In this document: one piece after another, positions 63,102 to 64,000 of the stretch
Layout: every line of letters starts with the position of its first letter
How positions within the stretch are numbered: the stretch's first letter is position 1
Source of the DNA: Ceratopteris richardii
Taxonomy: Eukaryota > Streptophyta > Polypodiopsida > Polypodiales > Pteridaceae
Length of the DNA stretch: 64,000 nucleotides
Direction: 5' to 3'
Assembly (NCBI GenBank): GCA_020310875.1
Contig: CM035413.1
Span: 169,289,996 to 169,353,995 of the forward strand
The notes under the pieces: generated by a model
What the model was told of the DNA's origin: nothing
Database searches by the model: none
What the model saw: the letters and a program-made list of their open reading frames with translations, nothing else
Translations under genes and position numbers: made by a program

Positions 63102-64000
63102 ATGGGATTACATAGACTGTTGGATGAACCCTTATTCTTCATAGACTTTGAAAGAGTGGCACAGGTGATGAACAGTTTGCTGGAAGTTGGGAAGGGCAAT
63201 GATGCATATTTTAGGTGTTCAGTCAAGGATAAGGAGAACAAAGAAGTGAACATTACTATAAAAGCAGAGCATATCAGGGCAGCTCCCCAGTTTAATACCA
63301 TGGGAACTAAGCTGGACAATAGTTTTGTCAAGAAGAATAAAGCAACTTATGTAGGATATTCCAAATTTCTTGATTTTAAAGGAAAAGAGAATGAAGAGTA
63401 TGCTATCAAAATGTTCCTTCAATATTTCTATTTTCCAAAACTACCTAGATACACCATGCCACATAAACCAGTGACATTAATCATGTTTAATAATAAAGAC
63501 AGGACCAAGCCTTTTGGAGTGATGAATGTAACCCCATATATACATGATCAATTGAAGAAAGCAGCTAACATTGGGAGCAAAGGAAGTTCATGAATGGAGC
63601 TCAGTTCCTAACAAGGATTATATATCATGTTCTAGGAATGGAGGATCAATTAAAGTTGGCTCCAGAAGCTCAATACTTCAGAAGTTTGATGACAGGAATC
63701 AAAAGTCCCTCTAAAATGATGTATGCAAGAGAAGCAGAAGCCCAACCAAGCATGAGAGGAGCAGAAAGAAAAATAAAGGGAGTCTCAGAAGAAGTCATTC
63801 CTGTAAAGAAAAGAAGATTGGATCCTAGAAAGGTAGAATTGGAGCAGGAAGAGGAAACTAAGGAGGAGCATGAAGCTCCTCAAAAGGAAGTTCAGTCTTC
63901 AAAGGAACCTCATCCACCTCAAACAAGTAAGGAACAACTGTATACTTATTTGACCCAAGGGAACAATAAAAGGGCAGTATATGAAGCTCAGTATCAAAAG
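63102..64000 (+). pseudogene. ORF2 homologue of element E (partial, frameshifted, runs off the window)
   Basis: Joined by deletion directly to the end of the second retropepsin-like segment. It matches B ORF2 from LLEEPIFFIDFERVAQVM onward (here LLDEPLFFIDFERVAQVM), through FKGKENEEYAIKMFLQYFYF and RYTMPHKPVTLIMFNNKD. A one-base deletion near 63570 shifts frame, and the protein continues as KFMNGAQFLTRIIYHVLGM, KKRRLDPRKVELEQ and PPQTSKEQLYTYLTQGN to the edge. It shows that ORF2 is a family trait rather than a one-off capture. Confidence 0.88.

Larger units (their letters stand above)
50706..64000 (+). mobile_element. Element E: 5' part of a decayed family 2 gypsy element (relative of B)
   Basis: LTR (split by copia H), primer site, leader with dyad array, gag and pol remnants and the start of an ORF2 homologue running off the window. 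Two internal deletions relative to B are visible (at about 58676 and 63101), besides stops and frameshifts. It is inserted in element D gag. Confidence 0.92.

Noticed and set aside
1-64000. Host genes or tRNA genes between elements
   Set aside because: The unassigned stretches (16308-16717, 34365-35270) show no long open frame, exon-like pattern or tRNA-like structure that I could support.

Overview
This window is plant nuclear DNA made almost entirely of nested LTR retrotransposons. I recognise no host gene, no tRNA or rRNA gene and no bacterial feature. Evidence for a land plant with a large, repeat-rich genome: Ty3/gypsy elements with a tRNA-Asp-type primer binding site and very long leaders (the plant Tat/Athila side of the family, judged from layout), Ty1/copia elements with tRNA-Met-type primer sites, and repeated insertion of elements into elements. 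I cannot tell gymnosperm, fern or angiosperm from the sequence alone.

Layout. 1-2552 and 15553-16307 are the two halves of one decayed minus-strand copia element, split by element A. Element A (2558-15547, TSD atact) is a complete gypsy element of 'family 1': 626-bp LTRs with three differences seen, and one long gag-pol frame broken by a single in-frame TAG. Element B (16718-34359, TSD taccc) is a complete 17.6-kb gypsy element of 'family 2': 828-bp LTRs that look identical, an unbroken 2590-residue gag-pol, and a second, unbroken 1.5-kb-codon ORF (ORF2) between pol and the 3' LTR. From about 35.2 kb to the right edge there is an open nest of which only 5' halves are visible: gypsy J (gag remnant) > element C (family 1, old) > copia F > copia G > element D (family 1) > element E (family 2, old) > copia H (51432-54994, complete with TSD gtctc but internally deleted).

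How the parts work together. In A and B the LTR supplies promoter and polyadenylation signals, the PBS lies 5-7 nt past the LTR, a 1.4-3.1 kb leader carries an array of short dyad-symmetric repeats, and then one polyprotein runs Gag - four short zinc knuckles - retropepsin - conserved spacer - RT - RNase H - zinc-binding module - second zinc-binding module - integrase core - integrase C-terminus - a second retropepsin-like segment - Trp-rich basic tail. A polypurine tract abuts the 3' LTR.

The points most worth a second look are ORF2 of family 2, the second retropepsin-like segment after integrase in both families, the duplicated H2C2 zinc module before integrase, and the leader arrays. Those arrays use different sequences in different elements but keep dyad symmetry and an ATC(G/A)CGAT kernel. 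All family assignments rest on motif reading by eye; no alignment or database search was run.
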